Of a DNA stretch of 64,000 nt, positions 17,720 through 25,384 are shown one piece after another; position 1 is the first letter of the stretch; each line of letters begins with the position of its first letter. The stretch spans positions 1 through 64,000 of the forward strand of contig RFGU01000194.1 of NCBI GenBank assembly GCA_003696955.1, given 5' to 3'. This stretch comes from Deltaproteobacteria bacterium. Lineage in GTDB: Bacteria > Myxococcota_A > Polyangia > Nannocystales > Nannocystaceae. Made by a program: the position numbers and the translations under genes. The notes under the pieces are model-generated. The model saw only the letters and a list, made by a program, of their open reading frames with translations. It had not been told where the DNA came from and did not search any database.

Positions 17720-18580
17720 CTACTCGGTGCGGGCCGCCTTCTTCGATCCCTCCGTCGACTTCGGATCGGCGCCCCCTTCCTTACGTGGCACGAGGTCGGC
17801 CGTGCGGCCGCTACGGAGTTCCTCGATGCGCAAGCGGGCCTTGCGCTCCCGTTCGGGATCCTTGCCGCCGGACGCCCGGATGAAGGCCTCGAAGGCCGCG
17901 ATGGCCTCCTTCGACCTTCCGAGCTGTCCCAAGACGACGGCCTTCTCGTGGATCCACGAAGGATCCGCGCGCAGCTCGATCGCCTTGGCGTAGGCGTCCA
18001 CGGCCTCGGAAAGCCGCGCTCGGTCCGTCGACAGTGCCCGGGCGAAGGCCACCCAGTCCTCGGCGGTCGCCCCGTCCGATCCGACGACCCGCGCGTAGGC
18101 TTGGGCGGCAAGGTCGCTGCGACCGCGGCCCATGGCGGCCTCCGCGAGCTTGCGGTCCAGCTCCACCGGGTGCTCCCCCTCTCCGCGGATCGCCTCGGCG
18201 AGATAGTACTCCGCCTCGGCCTTGTAGTTGCGCTCCGGCAAGAGCGCGAGGGCGAGACGCCCTTCGCACTCGATGGACTGCGGCACCTTGTTCGCGCAAC
18301 GACGCAGTAGGATCGCGACCCGAGCCGTGTCTCCCTTGCGCTCGGCCTCCGTCGCCTCGGCGAGGACCTTGGCGAGTTCCTCCGGGGCAAGTTGCGGCTC
18401 GCTGCGCGGTGGCGGCGGGTCGTTGCGCGGCGTGCGGAACGGGCCGGTACGCTCGGGGCGCTTGGGCGGCGCGATGACGGGATTTTCGGTTACGCGCTGG
18501 GGCGAGGGCTCGTCGCGCCCCTTGCAACCCGGCACGAGGGCCGCCGTGGCGGCGAACACGAGAAGGACGGCGCGGTCCAT
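17720..18580 (-). CDS. TPR-repeat lipoprotein
   Basis: This encodes 286 residues. ATG 18580 is chosen over TTG 18589 because of the -10 element 8 nt upstream. Lipobox L-V-P-G-C gives Cys19. A Pro/Arg-rich linker runs to about residue 65, then TPR-like helical hairpins (A-E-Y-Y-L-A-E-A, L-A-A-Q-A-Y-A-R-V-V, A-V-D-A-Y-A-K-A-I-E-L) to about 255, and a charged Lys/Glu/Gly tail. No enzyme motif. It is probably a protein-protein adaptor on a periplasmic membrane face. Its stop is 14 bp from that of the convergent DUF3570 gene. Confidence 0.8.
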   Translation of the reverse strand: MDRAVLLVFAATAALVPGCKGRDEPSPQRVTENPVIAPPKRPERTGPFRTPRNDPPPPRSEPQLAPEELAKVLAEATEAERKGDTARVAILLRRCANKVPQSIECEGRLALALLPERNYKAEAEYYLAEAIRGEGEHPVELDRKLAEAAMGRGRSDLAAQAYARVVGSDGATAEDWVAFARALSTDRARLSEAVDAYAKAIELRADPSWIHEKAVVLGQLGRSKEAIAAFEAFIRASGGKDPERERKARLRIEELRSGRTADLVPRKEGGADPKSTEGSKKAARTE

Positions 18581-18588
18581 GGCGCGCA

Positions 18589-18594
18589 AGTCTA
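18589..18594 (-). promoter_or_regulatory. -10 element TAGACT for the TPR lipoprotein
   Basis: Reading on the minus strand, TAGACT is followed by 8 nt and then ATG 18580, consistent with a leaderless or one-to-two-base leader transcript. Confidence 0.45.
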
Positions 18595-18735
18595 GCAGCC
18601 CGGAAGGCTCCTACGACCGCCCGAAAGCGACGGCGAGCCCGGAACGTGCCACGCCGCGGCAAACCCCTTCGAACCTCGGGTACGGGCCACGAGCCTCCAC
18701 GCTGCGAGGTCGTCGACACCGCGGGGCGGAGCGGC

Positions 18736-21552
18736 CTAGGTCTTGCACTCGGCCCAGGTGTGGCCGACCCCCACGTGGACCTCGATGGGCACGTCGAGCT
18801 CGATGGCCGTGGCCATGATGGGGCGCACCTTGGCGACGATGTCGTCCACGGCGTCCTCGCGACACTCGAAGATGAGTTCGTCGTGGATCGTCAGCAGCAT
18901 CCGGGCCCGTTCGTCGTGCGCAAGCGCCCGCTCCACCCGAATCATGGCGACCTTGAGGGCGTCGGCCGCGCTTCCCTGCAACGGCGTGTTGCGGGCGATC
19001 CGCTCCCCATGGGCCCGGGCCGCGCCCCGGCGATCGAGCTCGGGGATCCGGCGCCTTCGGCCGAGGATCGTCTCCGCGTAGCCGAGCCGGCGCGCCCGGG
19101 CGATGACGTCCTCCATGTAGGCTGCGACCCCCGGGATCTTCTCGAAGTACTTGCGGATGTACAAACTCGCCATGCCCCGCGGGATCCCGAGTTGTCGGGC
19201 CAGGCCGAAGGGCGTCTGCCCGTAGATGACGCCGTAGTTGACCGCCTTGGCGATGTTGCGCATCTCCTCGGTGACCTGGTCGTCCGGCACCTCGAAGATC
19301 TCCGCGGCCGTCCTGCGGTGGACGTCCTTGCCCTCGCGAAACGCCCGAATGAGGTTCTCGTCGCCCGACAGGTGGGCAAGGATCCTCAGCTCGATCTGCG
19401 AATAGTCGAGGGACAGGAGGACGTATCCTTCGGGAGCGTAGAACGCCTCGCGGATGCGCCGCCCGTGTTCGGTGCGCACGGGGATGTTCTGCAGGTTCGG
19501 ATCGATGCTCGACAGGCGCCCCGTCTGGGCCACCGTCTGCCGATACCGCGTGTGCAATCGACCGGTTCGCGGATGGATCAGGCGCGGCAGCGTGTCCAGA
19601 TACGTGCTCTTGAGCTTCGCGAGGGCGCGATACTCCAGGATGAATCCGACGATGGGATCGAGCGCAGCGAGTTCCTCGAGGGCGCGGGCATCGGTGGAGT
19701 AGCCCGTCTTCGTCTTGCGCGTCGGCGGCAGGCCACGCTCTTCGAACAGGAGTTTGCGCAGCTGTATCGGCGAGTCCAGGTTGACCTCGTGGCCCGCTTC
19801 GGCGGCCACCTGGGCCCGGATGCGATCGATCTCTCGCGCGAGCGCCTCGCCCTGCCGTGCGAGGGCCTCGCCGTCGAGGAGGATCCCACGCCGTTCCATG
19901 GCACGCAGCACCGCCGCGAGCGGCATCTCGACCTCCCGGAACAGGCGCTGGATCGCGGGGCTCGACGCTTCGAGCCACCGATCGAGCGGACCCTGTACGG
20001 CGGCGACCGCCTCCGCCCGCGCAAGGACGTAGCGCGCGGCGGCGGCAGGCTCGACCTCGACCCACGGCTTGGCCTTGCGCCCCTTCCCTCTCGCTTCGAC
20101 CTCGGTGGGCAGTGCGGCGTCGAACATGTCGCGCGCGAGGGCCTCGATACCATGGTCCGAGCGTGCCGGATCGATGGTGTACGAACAGATCGCAGCGTCG
20201 AAGAGCGGCAGGGGCAAGGCGCCGTCGTTCTCCTCCCAGCACTCGAAGGGCGCCTTGTGCTCGGCGGTCAGCACGCCACCACCCCCGCGAGGCGCGAGCA
20301 ATGGCCGCAGGGCGTCCATACGCGCGCGCACGTCGGCCCCGACTTCGGCACATGGGTCGGCTGCGACGTCGGCCGTGACCCCGAGCCACACGAACGCGGG
20401 CGCCGGGCCGTCGCTCGCGGCCGCGACGAAGCCCACGCCGAGCGGTCGGGCGCGCATGGCATCGGTTTCCGACGGCAGGATCGCGACGACCCACCGCCCC
20501 GTAGCTTCGAAGGAGGCCGCCAGTTCCGTGAGCACGTCCGGGGATGGCTCGACGAGCACGCGATGGTCGTCGTACCGGGGGACGAACGTCCCCTCGACGC
20601 GGCCGATCTCGATGGGCGCATCCGCGGGTACCGTCCCGGAGCGCCCGTCCCCCGGAGCCTGCCTCGCCATGGCCGCCACGTCCCGCAGCATGGAGCGAAA
20701 GCCGTACTTCTCGAAGAAGATGCGGGCCTTTTCGGGATCCATTCCCGGGTCGCGCATGGCATCGAACGGCGGCACGTCGGCGTCGCGTACCAGCTCCACC
20801 AGGCGGCGGGAGATCCGCGCGTCCTCCGCGTGCTCGATGAGTCGCTCGCGGCGCTTCTTCTGCTTGATCGACGGCGCCGCCGCGAGCACCCCCTCGAGGT
20901 CACCGTACTCGGCGAGCAACGCCGCCGCGGTCTTGGGACCGATGCCCGGCACCCCCGGCACGTTGTCCGACGTATCCCCCGTCAGCGCCAGGAAGTCGGC
21001 GACCTTCTCGGGCGGAACGCCCATCTTGGCCTCGACGGCGGCCGGATCGTAGACGACCCGTTTCATCGTATCGTACAGGTAGATGGGGGGCGGCCCGTCC
21101 GTCACGAGTTGCATGAGGTCCTTGTCGCTCGAGACGACGACCACGGGATGCCCTTCGGCATGGGCGCGGGTCGCGATGGAGGCGATGATGTCGTCGGCCT
21201 CGATCCCCTCCTGTTCGAGGTGGGGGATCGAAAGGGCGTCGAGGGCCTCGCGGACCACCGCGAACTGCGGTACGAGGTCGGCCGGGGGCTCGGGTCGATT
21301 GGCCTTGTAGGCGGGATAGAGTTCGTTGCGAAACGTCTCCTTGCCCGCGTCGAAGACCACCGCCAGGTATGGGGGCGCCGCCTCGCGCCGCAGGGCGTGC
21401 ACCATGCTCACGAATCCGCGGACCGCGTTGGTCGGGGTTCCATCCGGACCGGTCAGCATGGGCAGGGCGTGGTATGCGCGAAACAGGAAATTGTAGCCGT
21501 CGACGAGATAGATGGCGCCGTCGTCCTTGGGCAGCTTGTCCGGAAGGCTCAC
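18736..21552 (-). CDS. polA: DNA polymerase I, proofreading domain degenerate
   Basis: This encodes 938 residues. Residues 1-300 are the 5'-3' nuclease: L-V-D-G-Y-N-F-L-F-R-A, Y-K-A-N-R-P, E-A-D-D-I-I-A, S-S-D-K-D-L, G-D-T-S-D-N-V-P-G-V. Residues about 330-540 occupy the place of the 3'-5' exonuclease, but the Exo I D-T-E motif reads I-L-P-S-E-T, Exo II (N-x-K-Y-D) reads A-E-H-K-A-P, and Exo III Y-x-x-x-D is gone. The polymerase domain is intact: T-G-R-L-S-S, D-Y-S-Q-I-E-L-R (motif A), R-N-I-A-K-A-V-N-Y-G (motif B), I-H-D-E-L (motif C). It should do nick translation and Okazaki fragment repair without proofreading. GTG 21552 overlaps the AI-2E stop by 4 bp. Confidence 0.96.
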   Translation of the reverse strand: MSLPDKLPKDDGAIYLVDGYNFLFRAYHALPMLTGPDGTPTNAVRGFVSMVHALRREAAPPYLAVVFDAGKETFRNELYPAYKANRPEPPADLVPQFAVVREALDALSIPHLEQEGIEADDIIASIATRAHAEGHPVVVVSSDKDLMQLVTDGPPPIYLYDTMKRVVYDPAAVEAKMGVPPEKVADFLALTGDTSDNVPGVPGIGPKTAAALLAEYGDLEGVLAAAPSIKQKKRRERLIEHAEDARISRRLVELVRDADVPPFDAMRDPGMDPEKARIFFEKYGFRSMLRDVAAMARQAPGDGRSGTVPADAPIEIGRVEGTFVPRYDDHRVLVEPSPDVLTELAASFEATGRWVVAILPSETDAMRARPLGVGFVAAASDGPAPAFVWLGVTADVAADPCAEVGADVRARMDALRPLLAPRGGGGVLTAEHKAPFECWEENDGALPLPLFDAAICSYTIDPARSDHGIEALARDMFDAALPTEVEARGKGRKAKPWVEVEPAAAARYVLARAEAVAAVQGPLDRWLEASSPAIQRLFREVEMPLAAVLRAMERRGILLDGEALARQGEALAREIDRIRAQVAAEAGHEVNLDSPIQLRKLLFEERGLPPTRKTKTGYSTDARALEELAALDPIVGFILEYRALAKLKSTYLDTLPRLIHPRTGRLHTRYRQTVAQTGRLSSIDPNLQNIPVRTEHGRRIREAFYAPEGYVLLSLDYSQIELRILAHLSGDENLIRAFREGKDVHRRTAAEIFEVPDDQVTEEMRNIAKAVNYGVIYGQTPFGLARQLGIPRGMASLYIRKYFEKIPGVAAYMEDVIARARRLGYAETILGRRRRIPELDRRGAARAHGERIARNTPLQGSAADALKVAMIRVERALAHDERARMLLTIHDELIFECREDAVDDIVAKVRPIMATAIELDVPIEVHVGVGHTWAECKT

Positions 21553-22817
21553 GCGGTCCCCTCCCCCGCCCGCTCGGCGACGCGGGCGCGCAGGAACAAG
21601 AAGATGGTCTGCACCATGCTGGCGACCGGCACGGCCAGCAAGGCACCGACCAGGCCGTAGACGTGTTCGCCGGCCAGCAGGGCGAAGACGACGACGACCG
21701 GATGGATGTGGGCGGAGTCCCCGATGATCTTGGGATTGAGCACGTTGGCCTCGACGAGGTGGATCCCCGCGATCCAGACGAGGATCCCGACGGCCGGCCC
21801 CAGGGAGGGCCCCCCCTCGCCCGACAGGAGGGCGAGCAGCGCGATGGGGATCGAGGAGATGATCGTGCCGAAGATCGGAATGAGGCTCATGACACCGGCG
21901 AACACGGCCAGCAAGGGAGCGTACTTGATCCGGAAGACCAGCAGGCCGATGTAGGTCAGGACCCCGTTGACGAGGCAGATCATGAGCTGGCCGCGAATGA
22001 CACCGGCAAGCCCCCTGTCGAGGCCGCCGAGCAACTCGTCGAAGTCCTCCCGGTACTCGATCGGGATGAGTGAGCGCACGAAGCGGTTCACGCGGTCGAG
22101 GTCGACGAGGATGAAGGCGGCCAACATGAAGGTCAGCAGGAGCTTCGTCAGGAAGCCGAACGTACCGGTGACCACACGCTGCAACATGGGCCCTATGGCC
22201 TCGGTGACCTCGGCCCCCTTCGCGGCCACGAGGTGCCGCAGTGCATCGGCCACGTCGCGACCTTCCTCCGGCGACGGCGCCCGCACCGACCATCGCCCGT
22301 CCCCCTCCTCGGTGACGGCAAGGCGCGCCCCCGCCAGATCGACGCGATAGCCGCCGTCCGGTAGGGGATGGACGGTAAGTTCCGTCTTCGACACCGGCTC
22401 CGACGGCAGCTCGACGAGGGGCGCCACGTTGGTCTCGACGAAGGCCGACACCTTGGGGATCCACTGCTCGGAGATCGTCGCCTGGATCTGGGGTGCGGCC
22501 ACCTTCAGACGCGACAGGTCGCTGACCACGGCGGGCAGCAAGAGGCCCAGGAACAAGGCGAACGTCCCCCCGATCCCGAGATACAGCACGATGACCGATC
22601 CCACCCGCGAAAGTCGCCCCTCGAGTCGCGCGACCGCCGGTGCGAGCAGATAGGCCACGAGCAACGCGAACACGAAGGGCAGGATGATGCTGCGAAACAG
22701 CAGCACGACGAACACGAGGAAGAACAAGAAGCCCCACAGCCGCGAGAAGCGGCGTACCGTGGTCCACCAACCCTCCCGGCGCTCCCCCTCGAGACCCGAC
22801 GGGCGGTCGTCGCTCAT
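21549..22817 (-). CDS. AI-2E family transporter (permease)
   Basis: This encodes 422 residues of an inner-membrane protein. Two hydrophobic segments lie at about 30-65, a long periplasmic or cytoplasmic segment at 90-215, then five or six helices. The C-terminal signature is clear: H-P-V-V-V-V-F-A-L-L-A-G, then G-L-V-G-A-L-L-A-V-P-V-A, and the P-I-F-G motif of the family. Members have been linked to autoinducer-2 export, antiporting and other small-molecule transport; the substrate is not predictable. It sits between lapB and polA with 4-bp overlaps at both ends, so all are translated from one message. Confidence 0.9.
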   Translation of the reverse strand: MSDDRPSGLEGERREGWWTTVRRFSRLWGFLFFLVFVVLLFRSIILPFVFALLVAYLLAPAVARLEGRLSRVGSVIVLYLGIGGTFALFLGLLLPAVVSDLSRLKVAAPQIQATISEQWIPKVSAFVETNVAPLVELPSEPVSKTELTVHPLPDGGYRVDLAGARLAVTEEGDGRWSVRAPSPEEGRDVADALRHLVAAKGAEVTEAIGPMLQRVVTGTFGFLTKLLLTFMLAAFILVDLDRVNRFVRSLIPIEYREDFDELLGGLDRGLAGVIRGQLMICLVNGVLTYIGLLVFRIKYAPLLAVFAGVMSLIPIFGTIISSIPIALLALLSGEGGPSLGPAVGILVWIAGIHLVEANVLNPKIIGDSAHIHPVVVVFALLAGEHVYGLVGALLAVPVASMVQTIFLFLRARVAERAGEGTA

Positions 22818-23992
22818 GGCTGGGCCTCACGGAGATGGGAGTCCGAGCGATCGGCCGTGGCGACGGCGATGTCCTCGGTCACGGCGCTGTCCCATGCGCC
22901 GCAGTGCTCGCACCGAAATCGGAAGCGTTCCATCCGTCGCCCGCAATTGCGGCACGAAATCGCCGGAGGGTCCACCGGGGTCATGGCCACCTTGCGAGCC
23001 TCCTCGCGGTGCCCCCGGCTCAGGTGAAGGCGTACGAGGGCGAGTTGTGCCAGGGCGCTGCGCCGACCCACCCGCGCCAGGGCGTCGGCGGCCTGGTCGG
23101 GATGCCGCCGGGCCACGCGCTCGGCAAGGGCCACCACCAGGTCGGGGTCGGTGGCGACGCGCAGGCTCGCCAGCATACGCTCGACCATCTCTGCGAGGAG
23201 CCCCTGCTCGCTCGCCCACGACCACGCCTCCGGCACGAGATCGTGGGCGCCCGCCGGCGCGAGTTCCCACGCCCGCTGCCACGCCTCGAGGGCCACCTTG
23301 GGATTGCCGACCGTCGCCTCCACCCGGGCCCTGGCCGTCCATACGTGACCACTGTCGGGGGCCAGTTCCGTCGCCCGCTCCACGAGTTTGCGCGCCTTGC
23401 GATCGTCGCCCTCCACCATGGCGACGAGGGCCTGCCCCGCGAGGGCGTGCCCGCGGCCTACCCTGCTCTCGCGCCGCCGCCGCCCCTCCACGAGCTTCTC
23501 GTGCCGCTCCCACGCGGCCGCCGCCCGCTCCCACGCACCGGCTGCCTCGAGCGCTCGGGCGAGGGACTCGAGGGTGGCGACCGAGCGGGGTGCCAGGCTG
23601 ATCGCCCGCACCAGGGCCCCCACGGCCGCCCGCTCGTTGCCCTGGGCCAAGAGGTCCCGGCCAAGCCCCACCAGGGCCGCCACCCGCTGCTCCTGGGGCA
23701 GATTGGCCGACGCCAGCACCGTGCGATGGATGGACTTGGCCCGTTCGATCCGCCCGCGCCGGCGGTCGAGGGCCGCAAGCGCCAGGAAGCACGTGGTGTC
23801 CTCGGGCTCCGACTCGGCAATCTCCTCGAGCTCGTGGGCCACGTTTTCCCGATCGCCCTCCGCCAACTCGTAGAGCACCCGCGACCTTCGGCGCAGCCGT
23901 TCGTCGAGGGTCTGGACCTTGGGCGCGTATCGGCGACCGAGCACGACGCCGCCCGCGAAGGCGAGCACCGCCAACACGATCCAGCCGGTCAT
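22814..23992 (-). CDS. lapB: LapB-like lipopolysaccharide assembly protein
   Basis: This encodes 392 residues with the LapB (YciM) plan: one N-terminal membrane helix (about 4-20), TPR repeats from 40 to 340, and a C-terminal rubredoxin-type metal site C-R-N-C (347-350) and C-E-H-C (361-364). In E. coli LapB sits on the inner membrane and steers LpxC turnover by FtsH, balancing LPS synthesis. The metal-binding tail is essential there and is fully kept here. A final tail of about 28 residues (T-E-D-I-A-V-A-T...) follows it. The ATG overlaps the stop of the lapA-like gene by 4 bp, the same gene order as in enterobacteria. Confidence 0.88.
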   Translation of the reverse strand: MTGWIVLAVLAFAGGVVLGRRYAPKVQTLDERLRRRSRVLYELAEGDRENVAHELEEIAESEPEDTTCFLALAALDRRRGRIERAKSIHRTVLASANLPQEQRVAALVGLGRDLLAQGNERAAVGALVRAISLAPRSVATLESLARALEAAGAWERAAAAWERHEKLVEGRRRRESRVGRGHALAGQALVAMVEGDDRKARKLVERATELAPDSGHVWTARARVEATVGNPKVALEAWQRAWELAPAGAHDLVPEAWSWASEQGLLAEMVERMLASLRVATDPDLVVALAERVARRHPDQAADALARVGRRSALAQLALVRLHLSRGHREEARKVAMTPVDPPAISCRNCGRRMERFRFRCEHCGAWDSAVTEDIAVATADRSDSHLREAQP

Positions 23993-24474
23993 CGCGCCCC
24001 TCCCCCGCCCGGATCCAGCTTGGGATGTAGACCGCTCTCTTGGACCTTGCGGGCCCGATCCAGCCGGATCTTCTCGGTCATCACCTTCTTGGCGCCGCCC
24101 GTATCGAGGTGGGCCTCGGCCGCAAGAATCTCGTCCTCCTCGTGCTGTCGTAGGGGCAGGGTCCGCAGCTCGAGCACCTCACGCTCGAGCTCCCGCACCC
24201 GGCGTTGCGTCCGCGCGGCCGCCCGGATCCGAAACGGCAGGCGAATCGCCAGGGCGAGCCAGGTGGCGACCGCCACGGCCCACCCGGCCATGAGCGTGGA
24301 CACCTTGGTCTCGTAGCGAACGCGGCGGAGGGGCTCGACGAGATCGAATTGCGGGACCCAAACCAGGATCTCGACCCACGTCTCGTTTTCGTTGAGGGTG
24401 ACCGCCGTCAGGGCGATGCCGCCGATCAAGAGCACGAGGCTTGCGCCGAGGTAGATCTTGCCGACGAGGGACAC
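23989..24474 (-). CDS. LapA-domain-like inner-membrane protein
   Basis: This encodes 161 residues from GTG 24474. Two hydrophobic segments are visible: residues 6-26 (Y-L-G-A-S-L-V-L-L-I-G-G) and about 60-80 (A-G-W-A-V-A-V-A-T-W-L-A-L-A), with E-N-E-T-W-V-E-I-L-V-W-V between, as in the LapA/DUF1049 fold. A cytoplasmic coiled-coil stretch follows (R-R-V-R-E-L-E-R-E-V-L-E-L) and then a charged tail of about 60 residues that is longer than in E. coli LapA. Position directly before lapB supports the assignment. TATCGT 12 nt upstream is the likely -10. ATG 24516 is an alternative start but would overlap the divergent promoter and gene. Confidence 0.65.
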   Translation of the reverse strand: MSLVGKIYLGASLVLLIGGIALTAVTLNENETWVEILVWVPQFDLVEPLRRVRYETKVSTLMAGWAVAVATWLALAIRLPFRIRAAARTQRRVRELEREVLELRTLPLRQHEEDEILAAEAHLDTGGAKKVMTEKIRLDRARKVQESGLHPKLDPGGGGAR

Positions 24475-24486
24475 GGGGGTGCCGCG

Positions 24487-24508
24487 ACGATAGCAAGCGG
24501 TGTACCAT
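24487..24508. promoter_or_regulatory. Back-to-back -10 elements for lapA-like operon and MopE-type lipoprotein
   Basis: On the minus strand TATCGT (24492-24487) lies 12 nt before GTG 24474. On the plus strand TACCAT (24503-24508) lies 6 nt before ATG 24515. The two hexamers are only 10 bp apart, so the two polymerases would compete for the same DNA. Confidence 0.45.
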
Positions 24509-24514
24509 CCCGCC

Positions 24515-25261
24515 ATGGACGCGCAACACGGCATCCACCGTCGTCGTCGCTCCGCGGGGCGTTCGGTCTTGCTGGCCCTCGGGCTCGGCGCCGGCATCTC
24601 CGCGGCCTGTGCGACGAGCGACCAGGTCCTCGAAGCCCAGAAGGAACTCGAGATCGTCGAGCAGAAGAAGCGCGCACCGGCGGAATGCAAGCCCGGGATC
24701 GAAGAGCCCTGCTACTCCGGGCCGGAGAACACGGCGGGACGGGGCCTTTGCGTCGAGGGCATCCGCCGCTGCGGCGAAGATGCCCGCTGGGGGGCATGCA
24801 AGGGCGAGGTCCTGCCCACCCGCGAGGTCTGCGACGGCAAGGACAACGACTGCGACGGCATCGTGGACAATGGATTCGAACGTCACGGTGCCCTGTGCTG
24901 GCGAGGGCAAGGCGCGTGCCGCAGCCAAGGGACCTGGCGCTGCGCCGCCGACGGCAGCAAGTCGGAGTGCGACGCCCCGATCATCAAGCCCACGGCCGAG
25001 ATCTGCGACGGCGTCGACAACGACTGCGACGGCACGCCCGACGACGGGGACGTCCAGGGCACCGGCGAGGCCTGCAGCACCGGCAAGGCGGGCGTCTGCA
25101 ACGCCGGCACGAAGAAGTGCGTCGGCGGTTCCATCCGCTGCGTGCAAAACGTCGCGCCGAGCGTCGAGATCTGCAACAACCTCGACGACGACTGCGACAA
25201 CACCGTCGACGAGGATTGCATCTCCGCCGAAGAGGCCGCCGAGCAGCTCAAGAAGAAGTGA
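24515..25261 (+). CDS. MopE-type Cys/Asp repeat lipoprotein (putative metal-binding motifs)
   Basis: This encodes 248 residues. A basic n-region, hydrophobic core and G-I-S-A-A-C give Cys32 as the lipid anchor. After a charged helical stretch come Cys-rich modules with the putative metal-binding repeat: E-V-C-D-G-K-D-N-D-C-D-G, E-I-C-D-G-V-D-N-D-C-D-G and the degenerate E-I-C-N-N-L-D-D-D-C-D-N. Each is followed by G-x-C-x-x-G-x-x-x-C turns. Such repeats are common in surface proteins of Myxococcota and in the copper-related MopE of methanotrophs. The acidic Lys-rich C-terminus ends Q-L-K-K-K. It is probably on the cell surface and may bind calcium or other divalent metals. Confidence 0.85.
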   Translation: MDAQHGIHRRRRSAGRSVLLALGLGAGISAACATSDQVLEAQKELEIVEQKKRAPAECKPGIEEPCYSGPENTAGRGLCVEGIRRCGEDARWGACKGEVLPTREVCDGKDNDCDGIVDNGFERHGALCWRGQGACRSQGTWRCAADGSKSECDAPIIKPTAEICDGVDNDCDGTPDDGDVQGTGEACSTGKAGVCNAGTKKCVGGSIRCVQNVAPSVEICNNLDDDCDNTVDEDCISAEEAAEQLKKK

Positions 25262-25273
25262 CGGCCACGGCTG

Positions 25274-25345
25274 GCCCGGCGTGCACGACCAGCCCGGCGT
25301 GCACGACCGCACCGGCGTGCACGCCCAGCCCGGTGTGCACGACCG
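25274..25345. repeat. Four tandem 18-bp repeats between convergent genes
   Basis: Four head-to-tail copies of an 18-bp unit (GCCCGGCGTGCACGACCA and variants) start at 25274, 25292, 25310 and 25328. All share GTGCAC at the centre. The third copy contains the perfect 12-bp palindrome GGCGTGCACGCC. They lie in the 123-bp gap between the MopE-type gene and the convergent giant TPR gene. They could fold into alternative hairpins in both transcripts and so serve as a bidirectional terminator, or be a protein-binding array. Confidence 0.85.
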
Positions 25346-25384
25346 CACCGGGCCGCGCCTCGGACGGAACGGCGTCCCGGGCCC

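Noticed and set aside
21553-22830. Extension of polA to more than 1,300 residues
   Set aside because: The upstream part is a shifted frame of the AI-2E gene; GTG 21552 gives the normal DNA polymerase I N-terminus.
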